Origin: Flavobacterium sp.
GTDB taxonomy: Bacteria; Bacteroidota; Bacteroidia; Flavobacteriales; Flavobacteriaceae
Direction: 5' to 3'
Assembly (NCBI GenBank): GCA_019105125.1
Contig: JAHRWO010000282.1
Location: forward strand, 1-5,650
Length of the DNA stretch: 5,650 bases
Made by a program: the position numbers and the translations under genes. Below the pieces are notes generated by a model. The model was not told where the DNA came from and made no database searches. It saw only the letters and a program-made list of their open reading frames with translations. Positions 1-5,551 of the stretch are shown one piece after another (position 1 is the stretch's first letter; every line of letters begins with the position of its first letter).

Positions 1-1
1 G

Positions 2-823
2 GATGAGAAAGTTTTTGAACAATTGATCAATTTATATGCTACGAAATCACCAAAACAGTTTTTGCCTGAAAGTTTGAATAACATTAATGCTTCAGCTTTA
101 ACAACAATTGTTTTTGGTTCTTCGAAATTAACTAGCTTTAATGGTTTGAAAGAATTATTAAATGGTGATGCAAAATCGGTTTTAGAGAAACTAAATCAAG
201 ATAAAGGATATCAATTGGTTAAATCGATTGCAGATAGTTACCAAAAAAATGTAGCGCCAAAGTTTGATGAAATCAATTTGAAAAACATTGCATTACAAAG
301 AACCTACATGAAAGGAATTATGGAATTCTTCCCTAACGACAGAATTTTCCCTGATGCTAACAGTACATTACGTGTAACCTATGGAAAAGTAAAAGGATAC
401 AAGCCAAGTGATGCCGTTATTTATGAACCTGTAAGTTATTTAGATGGTGTTATTGAAAAATACATTCCGGGCGATTACGAATTTGATGTTCCAAAAAAAT
501 TAATCGATTTGTATAATGCAAAAGATTATGGAAGATATGCTGATAAAAATGGTAAAATGCCATTAGCATTTATAGCTACAAATCATACTACTGGCGGAAA
601 TTCAGGAAGTCCGGCTTTAGACGCAAAAGGAAACCTTATCGGATTAAACTTTGACAGAGTTTGGGAAGGCACTATGAGTGACATTTATTACAGTCCAGAA
701 ATCTGTAGAAATATCATGGTAGATGCACGTTATATTTTATTTGTAATTGACAAATTTGCTGGTGCAAAAAACCTTATCGAAGAAATGACAATTGTTTATC
801 CTAAGTCTCAAAAAGCCAAATAA
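2..823 (+). CDS. S46 family dipeptidyl-peptidase, DPP11-like (C-terminal part; gene begins before the window)
   Basis: The frame is open from the first bases of the window, so this is the last 273 or so residues of a protein that in this family usually has about 700-720. S46 enzymes are periplasmic serine exopeptidases that release dipeptides from oligopeptide N-termini and feed amino-acid use. The diagnostic block is TTGGNSGSP, with the nucleophile Ser codon at 602-604. The catalytic His and Asp lie upstream, outside the window. The residue 18 positions after the Ser is Arg (codon 656-658, in FDRVWEG). In Porphyromonas gingivalis DPP11 the Ser655/Arg673 pair has the same spacing, and that Arg selects Asp or Glu at P1; DPP7 has Gly there. 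I therefore infer acidic P1 specificity. The C-terminal YILFVIDKFAGAKNLIEEM stretch is also typical of the family. No GC-rich terminator follows the stop. Family assignment is firm; the DPP11 subtype is likely. Confidence 0.93.
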   Translation, partial: DEKVFEQLINLYATKSPKQFLPESLNNINASALTTIVFGSSKLTSFNGLKELLNGDAKSVLEKLNQDKGYQLVKSIADSYQKNVAPKFDEINLKNIALQRTYMKGIMEFFPNDRIFPDANSTLRVTYGKVKGYKPSDAVIYEPVSYLDGVIEKYIPGDYEFDVPKKLIDLYNAKDYGRYADKNGKMPLAFIATNHTTGGNSGSPALDAKGNLIGLNFDRVWEGTMSDIYYSPEICRNIMVDARYILFVIDKFAGAKNLIEEMTIVYPKSQKAK

Positions 824-851
824 TTACATATATTTTTAAAAATAAAAAGTT

Positions 852-867
852 TGGCACGCCATTTGAA
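852..867 (+). promoter_or_regulatory. Candidate sigma-54 (RpoN) -24/-12 site
   Basis: TGGCAC (852-857), five bases, then TTGAA (863-867) matches the sigma-54 consensus TGGCAC-N5-TTGCW except for A in place of C at -12. If used, transcription would start near 878 and give the 988 lipoprotein gene a leader of about 110 bases. The missing -12 C normally weakens such sites, and I see no obvious activator site, so this is tentative. Confidence 0.3.
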
Positions 868-921
868 ATAAAGCATTTCGGAATCCAAAGAAAAAAAAAT
901 TAAAAAATTTGTCTAAAAACA

Positions 922-937
922 TTTTGACATGTCAAAA
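922..937. promoter_or_regulatory. Perfect 16-bp palindrome over the -33 element, candidate operator
   Basis: TTTTGACATGTCAAAA is its own reverse complement. It contains the TTG (924-926) that serves as the -33 element of the promoter whose -7 box lies at 944-951. A dimeric regulator bound here would compete with RNA polymerase. The flanks are A/T-rich, so the informative core is TTGACATGTCAA. The palindrome is seen directly; the operator role is inference. Confidence 0.35.
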
Positions 938-951
938 AATTTATATCTTTG
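924..951 (+). promoter_or_regulatory. Bacteroidota-type promoter for the 988 lipoprotein gene
   Basis: TTG (924-926), a 17-base spacer and TATCTTTG (944-951) fit the Flavobacterium pattern TTG-N17-23-TANNTTTG. Taking the TA as -12/-11 puts the start of transcription near 956 and gives a leader of about 32 bases before the ATG. The leader is AT-rich and has no Shine-Dalgarno sequence. Confidence 0.65.
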
Positions 952-987
952 CTCCGAATTAATAATTAACCTTTATAATTTAGTAAG

Positions 988-1191
988 ATGAAAAAAGTTG
1001 TTTTAAGTTTAGCAATTGTTGCTGCTATGTTCGTTTCTTGTAAAGAAAATGCTGCTGAGGAAACTCCAGCTACTGATTCAGTTGTTGAAGCTCCAGTTGA
1101 AGAAGTTGCTCCTGTAGCTGATACTACTGCTGTTGATTCTGCTGCTGCTACTACAGAAGCTGCTCCAGCTGAAGCTGCTCCAGCAAAATAA
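988..1191 (+). CDS. Small Ala/Pro/Glu/Thr-rich lipoprotein, function unknown
   Basis: This 67-residue protein starts with a lipoprotein signal peptide: Lys2-Lys3, a hydrophobic stretch (residues 4-16) and a lipobox ending FVSC with the acylated Cys at 18. The mature part is about 50 residues of low complexity. It is built from Ala, Pro, Glu, Val, Thr and Asp, with no aromatic residue or Arg, so it is probably an extended acidic tail on a membrane. Lys-Glu directly after the Cys resembles the charged export signals that send some Bacteroidota lipoproteins to the surface; that location is inference. The C-terminus holds a tandem EAAPA repeat (residues 57-66) encoded by two 15-bp units differing at one base. 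The ATG at 988 is the only start that preserves the signal peptide. The gene has its own promoter upstream and a terminator 22 bases after its stop. I know of no assigned function. Confidence 0.85.
   Translation: MKKVVLSLAIVAAMFVSCKENAAEETPATDSVVEAPVEEVAPVADTTAVDSAAATTEAAPAEAAPAK
1156..1185 (+). repeat. 15-bp tandem duplication in the lipoprotein gene
   Basis: GAAGCTGCTCCAGCT (1156-1170) is followed at once by a copy differing only in the last base (1171-1185). It encodes EAAPA twice just before the final Lys and stop. The in-frame unit would let the tail grow or shrink by five residues through slippage. Confidence 0.8.
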
Positions 1192-1213
1192 TTATTGCTA
1201 GAACAAAAAAATT

Positions 1214-1239
1214 AAGCTCCACTTTGTGGAGCTTTTTTT
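1214..1239 (+). terminator. Rho-independent terminator after the first lipoprotein gene
   Basis: AAGCTCCAC (1214-1222) pairs perfectly with GTGGAGCTT (1226-1234) around a TTT loop, and the T tract runs through 1239. It lies 22 bases after the stop at 1191 and 26 bases before the next ATG at 1266, so it separates the two lipoprotein genes. Confidence 0.92.
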
Positions 1240-1265
1240 ATGTCTAATCTAAAAAACTTTTACCA

Positions 1266-1493
1266 ATGAAAAACATCGTACTTATTTCTGCTTTTGCCAT
1301 GTTATTTATTTCGTGTCAAGAAATTATTGAAAAAACAGAAGCTAAAATTGATTCTACTAAAAATGAAGTTACAAAAAAAATTGAAGCTAAAATCGATTCT
1401 ACTGCTTCCGAGATTATAGACTCAACTTCTAATAAAATAGAGGAAGTTACTAAAGCTGAGATTGAAAAAGCAAAAGAATTAATTAAAAAATAA
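1266..1493 (+). CDS. Small helical, Lys/Glu-rich repeat lipoprotein, function unknown
   Basis: This 75-residue protein has a lipoprotein signal peptide (Lys2, hydrophobic residues 4-15) and a lipobox ending FISC, with the lipidated Cys at 17. The mature chain is almost wholly Lys, Glu, Ile, Ser, Thr, Asp and Ala. Ile/Val recur every three to four residues, as expected for one long amphipathic helix or coiled coil. EAKIDST occurs at residues 25-31 and again at 40-46, and a reduced IDST follows at 51-54. It follows the 988 gene and shares its plan of signal peptide, SC lipobox and short repetitive tail, but the mature sequences differ (helical here, Ala/Pro-rich there). Only 26 bases separate its ATG from the preceding terminator, and I see no -7 element there, so expression may depend on read-through. 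It could be an envelope tether or spacer, but no function can be assigned. Confidence 0.82.
   Translation: MKNIVLISAFAMLFISCQEIIEKTEAKIDSTKNEVTKKIEAKIDSTASEIIDSTSNKIEEVTKAEIEKAKELIKK
1338..1403 (+). repeat. Internal 45-bp-period duplication in the second lipoprotein gene
   Basis: The 21 bases at 1338-1358 and 1383-1403 agree at 20 positions, the single difference being a silent T/C in the Ile codon. Both encode EAKIDST. The high DNA identity suggests a fairly recent in-frame duplication of a 15-residue helical unit. Confidence 0.75.
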
Positions 1494-1518
1494 ATTAAAA
1501 ACTATTAATCCATGTTTT

Positions 1519-1545
1519 AAAAGCTCTTTAACAAGAGCTTTTTTT
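1519..1545 (+). terminator. Terminator after the second lipoprotein gene, weakly bidirectional
   Basis: AAAAGCTCTT (1519-1528) pairs with AAGAGCTTTT (1533-1542) around TAAC, followed by a T run to 1545. On the plus strand it ends the 1266-1493 gene. It overlaps the stop codon of the convergent DUF1508 gene (1544-1546). Read on the minus strand, the hairpin is followed by only four U residues, so it would be a weaker terminator there. Confidence 0.88.
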
Positions 1546-1897
1546 ATTCCATCGAACCAAAAATATCTTCCGAAGAGGAAAAGTCTAAAAACTCAGCTTT
1601 TCCTGCATACTTTACAATTTCATCAATCCCTTTTTGAAGCAATAACTGAGTCGTATATCTTCGACTTACCGCTATTTCATGCTCTTCAAGTATCAACCTA
1701 AAGAAGAATTTCCCACTAGACGATTTAAAACGCATAAAAACGCATTTATCAATAGAAACTTTCAAACGCTCAATCTCTTCCTCGCATTCAAATCGCAACT
1801 CGAAATCATTACTCGTAAAAATGGCTTTCCCTTTTCGAGATACAAACTCATATTTATAATTTCCGTTAAGTCGTTTGCTGATTACAAAAGTTCCCAT
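1544..1897 (-). CDS. DUF1508 (YegP-like) domain protein
   Basis: This 117-residue protein resembles the YegP/DUF1508 family, whose biochemical role is not established. The N-terminal half opens GTFVISKRLNGNYKYEFVSRKG, matching the usual start of a strand-rich unit (F-x-I/L-x-K, then Y-x-F, then a Gly turn). The second half, residues 58-97, is the better unit: SSSGKFFFRLI, then EIAVSRRYTT, then GIDEIVKYA, as in the G-K-[FY]-[FY]-F-x-L ... I-x-x-S-x-x-Y pattern of the family. The first unit is more diverged, so the protein appears to be a two-unit domain followed by a short acidic, Ser-rich tail (107-117). There is no signal peptide, so it is presumably cytoplasmic. It converges on the lipoprotein genes and lies just downstream of the tRNA operon on the same strand. 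A promoter matching the consensus overlaps that operon's end. Family call fairly sure; function unknown. Confidence 0.82.
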   Translation of the reverse strand: MGTFVISKRLNGNYKYEFVSRKGKAIFTSNDFELRFECEEEIERLKVSIDKCVFMRFKSSSGKFFFRLILEEHEIAVSRRYTTQLLLQKGIDEIVKYAGKAEFLDFSSSEDIFGSME

Positions 1898-1920
1898 TTT
1901 ATTTTTAAAAGATTATAAAC

Positions 1921-1953
1921 AAAAAAAGCCCCAAACATAGTTTGGAGCTTTTT
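1921..1953 (-). terminator. Rho-independent terminator of the tRNA operon
   Basis: On the minus strand, AAAAAGCTCCAAAC (1953-1940) pairs with GTTTGGGGCTTTTT (1936-1923) around a three-base loop: 14 pairs including one U-G wobble. The T tract continues to 1921. On the plus strand the same position would be a C-A mismatch, which supports minus-strand use. It begins one base after the 3' end of tRNA-Leu. Confidence 0.88.
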
Positions 1954-1961
1954 GTACTCAA
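1932..1961 (-). promoter_or_regulatory. Consensus promoter for the DUF1508 gene, embedded in the tRNA terminator
   Basis: On the minus strand TTG (1961-1959), a 19-base spacer and TATGTTTG (1939-1932) match TTG-N17-23-TANNTTTG exactly. The TTG lies in the acceptor-stem end of tRNA-Leu and the -7 box in the loop and 3' arm of the terminator hairpin. Transcription would begin near 1927, giving a 30-base leader before the ATG at 1897. No other TANNTTTG lies in the short gap upstream of this gene. Confidence 0.55.
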
Positions 1962-2040
1962 GGCGGGACTTGAACCCGCACGGGCATTACTACCCACTGG
2001 ATTTTAAGTCCAGCGTGTCTACCAATTCCACCACTCGAGC
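1955..2040 (-). tRNA. tRNA-Leu (anticodon UAA)
   Basis: The minus-strand product is 86 bases and folds as a class II tRNA with a long variable arm, as leucine tRNAs have. The acceptor arms GCTCGAG and CTTGAGT pair with two G-U wobbles, and the discriminator is A73. The anticodon stem CTGGA/TCCAG encloses loop CTTAAAA, giving anticodon TAA at 2006-2004, which reads UUA and probably UUG. The T arm is GCGGG-TTCAAGT-CCCGC. CCA is not encoded. It is 26 bases downstream of tRNA-Gly in the same operon. Confidence 0.96.
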
Positions 2041-2066
2041 AAAAATATTTTAATTTGGTAGTGTTG

Positions 2067-2139
2067 AGCGAAAAACGGGGTTCGAACCCGCGACCTCAAC
2101 CTTGGCAAGGTTGCGCTCTACCAACTGAGCTATTTTCGC
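2067..2139 (-). tRNA. tRNA-Gly (anticodon GCC)
   Basis: The minus-strand product is 73 bases with acceptor arms GCGAAAA and TTTTCGC and discriminator T73, as expected for bacterial tRNA-Gly. The D arm contains AGCTCAGTTGGTAGAGC. The anticodon stem CAACC/GGTTG encloses TTGCCAA, with anticodon GCC at 2106-2104 reading GGC and GGU. The T arm is GCGGG-TTCGAAC-CCCGT. CCA is not encoded, so the CCA-adding enzyme must complete it. It is the first gene of the two-tRNA operon. Confidence 0.97.
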
Positions 2140-2186
2140 ATTGCGTTTTTTAAGAACTTTGCTATACTTGTTCCGTATTGCGAGTG

Positions 2187-2216
2187 CAAATATAGAACAT
2201 ATTTTTATTCTTGCAA
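2187..2216 (-). promoter_or_regulatory. Promoter of the tRNA-Gly/tRNA-Leu operon
   Basis: On the minus strand TTG (2216-2214), a 19-base spacer and TATATTTG (2194-2187) match the Bacteroidota pattern exactly. The predicted start is near 2182, about 43 bases before mature tRNA-Gly; this leader would be removed by RNase P. The rest of the gap back to the end of mutS (2217-2291) is AT-rich, and I see no convincing terminator for mutS in it. Confidence 0.68.
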
Positions 2217-2291
2217 GCACTTTTTAAATAAAAATTAAAACTTTTTCAGAACTTTTCTTTAACCTTTTGATAACGAATAATTTATTTAAAA

Positions 2292-4913
2292 TTATTTTTT
2301 TACCAACATTCGTTTAATTTCGTTTAACTTCATTAAAGCCTCTACTGGAGTTAATGTATTGATGTCAATATTCACGATTTCTTCTTTAATTTCTTCCAAA
2401 AGTGGATCATCTAAATTAAAGAAACTCAATTGTAACTCATCACTTGCAGATTTAATTCCGGATAATTCTTCGCTTGAATGTCTTTTTTCTAATTGCTTCA
2501 ATAGTTTTTGTGCTTTTTGAATTACAATTTGAGGCATTCCTGCCATTTTTGCTACGTGAATACCAAAACTATGCGCGCTTCCTCCTTTTACTAATTTACG
2601 AATAAATAAAACCGTATCTTTTAATTCCTTTACCGAAACATTGAAATTCTGAATTCTATCAAACGTAACTTCCATTTCGTTTAATTCATGATAATGCGTT
2701 GCGAAAAGCGTTTTCGGCTTGTTTGGATGTTCATGCAAATATTCTGAAATCGCCCAAGCAATTGAAATTCCGTCATAAGTTGAAGTTCCTCTTCCAATTT
2801 CATCTAACAACACCAAACTTCTTTCCGAAATATTATTCAAAATAGAAGCCGTTTCATTCATCTCCACCATAAAAGTAGATTCACCCATCGAAATATTATC
2901 GCTTGCTCCTACTCTGGTAAAAATTTTATCCACCACTCCCATTCTAACGCTTTCAGCGGGAACAAAACTTCCCATCTGCGCCATCAATACAATTAAAGCC
3001 GTTTGACGCAAAATAGCCGACTTACCAGACATATTCGGACCCGTAATCATGATGATTTGTTGGGTTTCTCTATCCAAATAAACATCATTCGAAATATACG
3101 GCACACCAACAGGCAATTGCTTTTCAATGACAGGATGACGACCTTCTTTGATTTCCAAATCAAAACTTTCATCTAAATCAGGGCAAACGTATTTATTATC
3201 AATCGCTAATTGCGTAAAAGATGTCAAACAATCCAATTGTGCAATTAAATTCGCATTCAACTGAACGTGTTTGATATACGTCGCAATCCAATTCACCAAT
3301 TGCTCAAACAACTGCGTTTCTAATTGATGAATCTTTTCCTCGGCACCTAAAATCTTTGATTCGTATTCTTTTAATTCCTCTGTAATGTAACGCTCTGCAT
3401 TCACTAAAGTTTGCTTGCGAATCCATTCCGCTGGAACTTTGTCTTTATGTGTATTTCGAACTTCGATATAATAACCAAAAACATTATTAAACGACACTTT
3501 CAAAGAAGGAATTCCAGAAGCAGCACTTTCGCGTTGTTCTAATTCTTCCAAATAACCTTTTCCTGTTGATGAAATGGCTCTTAATTCATCTAATTCGGGA
3601 TGAACTCCAACAGCAATTGCATTTCCTTTATTCACACTTACTGGAGCATCCTCCTGAATAGTTGTTTTGATTTTTTCTCGTAACAACTCGCAAGCATGCA
3701 AACTATCACCAATAACTCGCAACGCTTCATTATCGCTACCCAAAGCCAATGTTTTAATCGGAATAATCGCATCTAACGAATCTTTCAAGAAATTAACTTC
3801 TCTTGGCGAAATTTTTCCTGTAGCTACTTTTGAAATCAAACGTTCCAAATCGGAAATTTGTTTGATTTGATATTGAATTTGCTGTAAAACTTCAGGATTG
3901 GTTTTCAAATATGAAATCACCTCATGGCGACTTCTGATTTTTGCAATGTCTTTCAACGGAAGTGCCAACCAACGTTTCAAAAGCCTTGCTCCCATTGGTG
4001 AAAGCGTTTTATCAATCACGTCCAAAAGTGTTACCGCATTGGGATTATAACTGTGATATAACTCTAAATTTCGAATCGTGAATTTATCCATCCAAACGTA
4101 GGCGTCTTCTGCAATTCGTTGGATATTGGTGATATGTTGGATTTTATTATGTTGCGTTTCCGATAAATAATATAAAATCGCTCCCGAAGCAATCAAACCT
4201 TCGGTTAATTCTTCTACTCCAAAACCTTTAAGCGAATTGGTTTGAAAATGTTTCGTCAAACTTTCTAAAGCATAATCTTCTTTATACACCCAATCTTCCA
4301 AAAAGAAGGTATGAAAATCCTCTCCAAAAACCGAGTTAAACTGATTTTTAAACTGTTTCGGAATTAAAATTTCACTCGGACGAAAGTTTTGCAACAATTT
4401 ATCAATGTATTCTTCATTGCCTTGTGCCACTAAAAATTCGCCTGTTGACACATCTAAAAATGAAACACCAACCATTTTCTTCCCAAAATGAACCGATGCT
4501 AAAAAGTTGTTCGACTTCGACTGTAATACCTCATCATTCATTGAAACTCCAGGCGTAACCAATTCGGTAACACCTCTTTTGACAATAGTTTTCGTCATTT
4601 TGGGATCTTCTAATTGATCGCATATCGCTACTCGAAGACCGGCTTTAACTAATTTAGGTAAATACGTATTTAAAGAATGATGTGGAAATCCTGCCAAGGC
4701 GGTTTCGCTATCACTTCCAGCACCACGCTTGGTTAGCGTAATCCCTAAAATTCCTGCAGCACGAACAGCATCTTCTCCAAAAGTTTCATAAAAATCACCC
4801 ACACGAAACAACAAACATGCATCGGGATATTTGTTTTTTATCTCGTTGTATTGTTTCATTAATGGTGTTTCCTTTGGTGTTTTATCGGGAGTTGCTGCAG
4901 ATTTTTTAGCCAC
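2292..4913 (-). CDS. mutS: DNA mismatch repair protein MutS
   Basis: MutS binds mismatches and small loops in new DNA and, with ATP, recruits MutL. With a GTG start at 4913-4911 the protein has 873 residues (E. coli 853). The mismatch-reading Phe-Tyr-Glu is at 41-43 in domain I (about 18-130). Connector domain II (about 135-260) and the lever/clamp region (about 280-580) follow. The ATPase has Walker A GPNMSGKS at 625-632, the signature SMGES at 675-679, Walker B Asp704-Glu705 in [14 protein letters not shown], then ATHYHEL. QLSFF at 828-832 matches a beta-clamp-binding motif, and a helical C-terminal segment follows, so this is a complete MutS1. The frame stays open up to a TTG at 4979, but those extra 22 residues look unlike MutS N-termini and overlap the likely promoter. 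The GTG start gives [22 protein letters not shown], which reads as a normal flavobacterial N-terminus. No mutL is in the window. Confidence 0.97.
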   Translation of the reverse strand: MAKKSAATPDKTPKETPLMKQYNEIKNKYPDACLLFRVGDFYETFGEDAVRAAGILGITLTKRGAGSDSETALAGFPHHSLNTYLPKLVKAGLRVAICDQLEDPKMTKTIVKRGVTELVTPGVSMNDEVLQSKSNNFLASVHFGKKMVGVSFLDVSTGEFLVAQGNEEYIDKLLQNFRPSEILIPKQFKNQFNSVFGEDFHTFFLEDWVYKEDYALESLTKHFQTNSLKGFGVEELTEGLIASGAILYYLSETQHNKIQHITNIQRIAEDAYVWMDKFTIRNLELYHSYNPNAVTLLDVIDKTLSPMGARLLKRWLALPLKDIAKIRSRHEVISYLKTNPEVLQQIQYQIKQISDLERLISKVATGKISPREVNFLKDSLDAIIPIKTLALGSDNEALRVIGDSLHACELLREKIKTTIQEDAPVSVNKGNAIAVGVHPELDELRAISSTGKGYLEELEQRESAASGIPSLKVSFNNVFGYYIEVRNTHKDKVPAEWIRKQTLVNAERYITEELKEYESKILGAEEKIHQLETQLFEQLVNWIATYIKHVQLNANLIAQLDCLTSFTQLAIDNKYVCPDLDESFDLEIKEGRHPVIEKQLPVGVPYISNDVYLDRETQQIIMITGPNMSGKSAILRQTALIVLMAQMGSFVPAESVRMGVVDKIFTRVGASDNISMGESTFMVEMNETASILNNISERSLVLLDEIGRGTSTYDGISIAWAISEYLHEHPNKPKTLFATHYHELNEMEVTFDRIQNFNVSVKELKDTVLFIRKLVKGGSAHSFGIHVAKMAGMPQIVIQKAQKLLKQLEKRHSSEELSGIKSASDELQLSFFNLDDPLLEEIKEEIVNIDINTLTPVEALMKLNEIKRMLVKK

Positions 4914-4952
4914 AATTTCAAATTTTAAGTATGATTGCGAAGGTAATAATTT

Positions 4953-4960
4953 CAAAGACA
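4953..4960 (-). promoter_or_regulatory. Possible -7 element for mutS
   Basis: On the minus strand TGTCTTTG (4960-4953) differs from TANNTTTG at one base. A TTG lies 16 bases further upstream and another at 23. The start of transcription would be near 4948, 35 bases before the GTG at 4913. That would exclude the longer TTG-initiated reading, whose start codon would lie upstream of the transcript. This is a weak match and should be treated as a candidate only. Confidence 0.3.
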
Positions 4961-5011
4961 ATGACAATATCAATTTCAAAAATCAAGTTTTAAAGTTTTA
5001 TAATTAATCTT

Positions 5012-5019
5012 TACTTTTG
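5012..5019 (+). promoter_or_regulatory. -7 element of the RNA methyltransferase gene, implying a leaderless transcript
   Basis: TACTTTTG is an exact TANNTTTG. With its TA at -12/-11, +1 falls on 5024, the A of the ATG. No TTG lies at the usual spacing; only a T-rich stretch near 4988-4991 could act as a poor -33. The region from 4914 to 5023 is shared with divergent mutS. Confidence 0.45.
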
Positions 5020-5023
5020 TCAC

Positions 5024-5551
5024 ATGAGAAAATTAGCCAACGCAGAATTAGAACGCAAAAACATTGAGGAGTTTAAAGAAGCTCAAAAAACACCTATTAT
5101 TGTAATCTTAGACGATATTAGAAGTTTGCACAACATTGGTTCGGTTTTTAGAACTTCGGATGCTTTTTTGATTGAAAAGATTTATTTGTGCGGTATTACG
5201 GCTACTCCGCCCAACAAAGAAATTCACAAAACAGCTCTTGGTGCTACGGAAACCGTGACTTGGGAATATGCAAAAGACGTTTTAACTGTAGTGAACCAAT
5301 TGAAATCAGAAAATGTAAAAGTATATTCGGTGGAACAAACCGAAAATGCGATTATGTTGGATGATTTCCAACCAGAAATGAATAACAAATATGCTTTAAT
5401 TTTTGGAAACGAAGTAAAAGGGGTTTCTCAAGAGGCAATTAACTTAAGCGATGGTGTGATTGAAATTCCGCAATTGGGAAGCAAACATTCGTTGAACATT
5501 TCAGTGAGTGCTGGGATTGTGATTTGGGATTTGTTTCAGAAGATGAAGTGA
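5024..5551 (+). CDS. TrmH/SpoU-type RNA 2'-O-methyltransferase
   Basis: This 175-residue protein is a bare SpoU-methylase (SPOUT) domain that transfers a methyl group from S-adenosylmethionine to a ribose 2'-OH in tRNA or rRNA. All three family motifs are present. Motif 1 is SLHNIGSVFRTSDAF, with Asn37 and the catalytic-type Arg43. Motif 2 is LIFGNEVKGV, with Asn129-Glu130 and Gly133. Motif 3 is IPQLGSKHSLNISVSAG (148-164), with the Ser-Leu-Asn that helps form the knotted cofactor site. There is no N-terminal L30e-like substrate-binding domain, and the first 22 residues form a short charged helix, so length and plan are closer to TrmH/TrmL-type enzymes than to RlmB. The RNA target cannot be read from the sequence. 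MRKLANAELERK is a plausible native N-terminus and no other start is near. It is divergent from mutS with 110 bases between start codons; no link in function is implied. Confidence 0.92.
   Translation: MRKLANAELERKNIEEFKEAQKTPIIVILDDIRSLHNIGSVFRTSDAFLIEKIYLCGITATPPNKEIHKTALGATETVTWEYAKDVLTVVNQLKSENVKVYSVEQTENAIMLDDFQPEMNNKYALIFGNEVKGVSQEAINLSDGVIEIPQLGSKHSLNISVSAGIVIWDLFQKMK

Noticed and set aside
831..844. TATTTTTAAAAATA palindrome after the S46 peptidase stop
   Set aside because: It is purely A/T with no loop and no separate T tract, so it is not a credible terminator; such sequences are common in AT-rich DNA.
1679..1918. Open frame of 79 codons on the plus strand
   Set aside because: It lies antisense to the DUF1508 gene, has no recognisable domain or promoter, and its composition reads as a mirror of that gene.
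2278..2300. AATAATTT/AAATTATT inverted repeat at the 3' end of mutS
   Set aside because: It is A/T only, and the T run is on the plus-strand side, opposite to mutS transcription, so I do not call a mutS terminator.
3667..3870. Open frame of 67 codons on the plus strand inside mutS
   Set aside because: It is wholly antisense to conserved mutS coding sequence, with no promoter or family resemblance.
4914..5023. Riboswitch or structured leader between mutS and the methyltransferase gene
   Set aside because: The 110-base gap is AT-rich with no conserved aptamer sequence, and both predicted leaders are too short.
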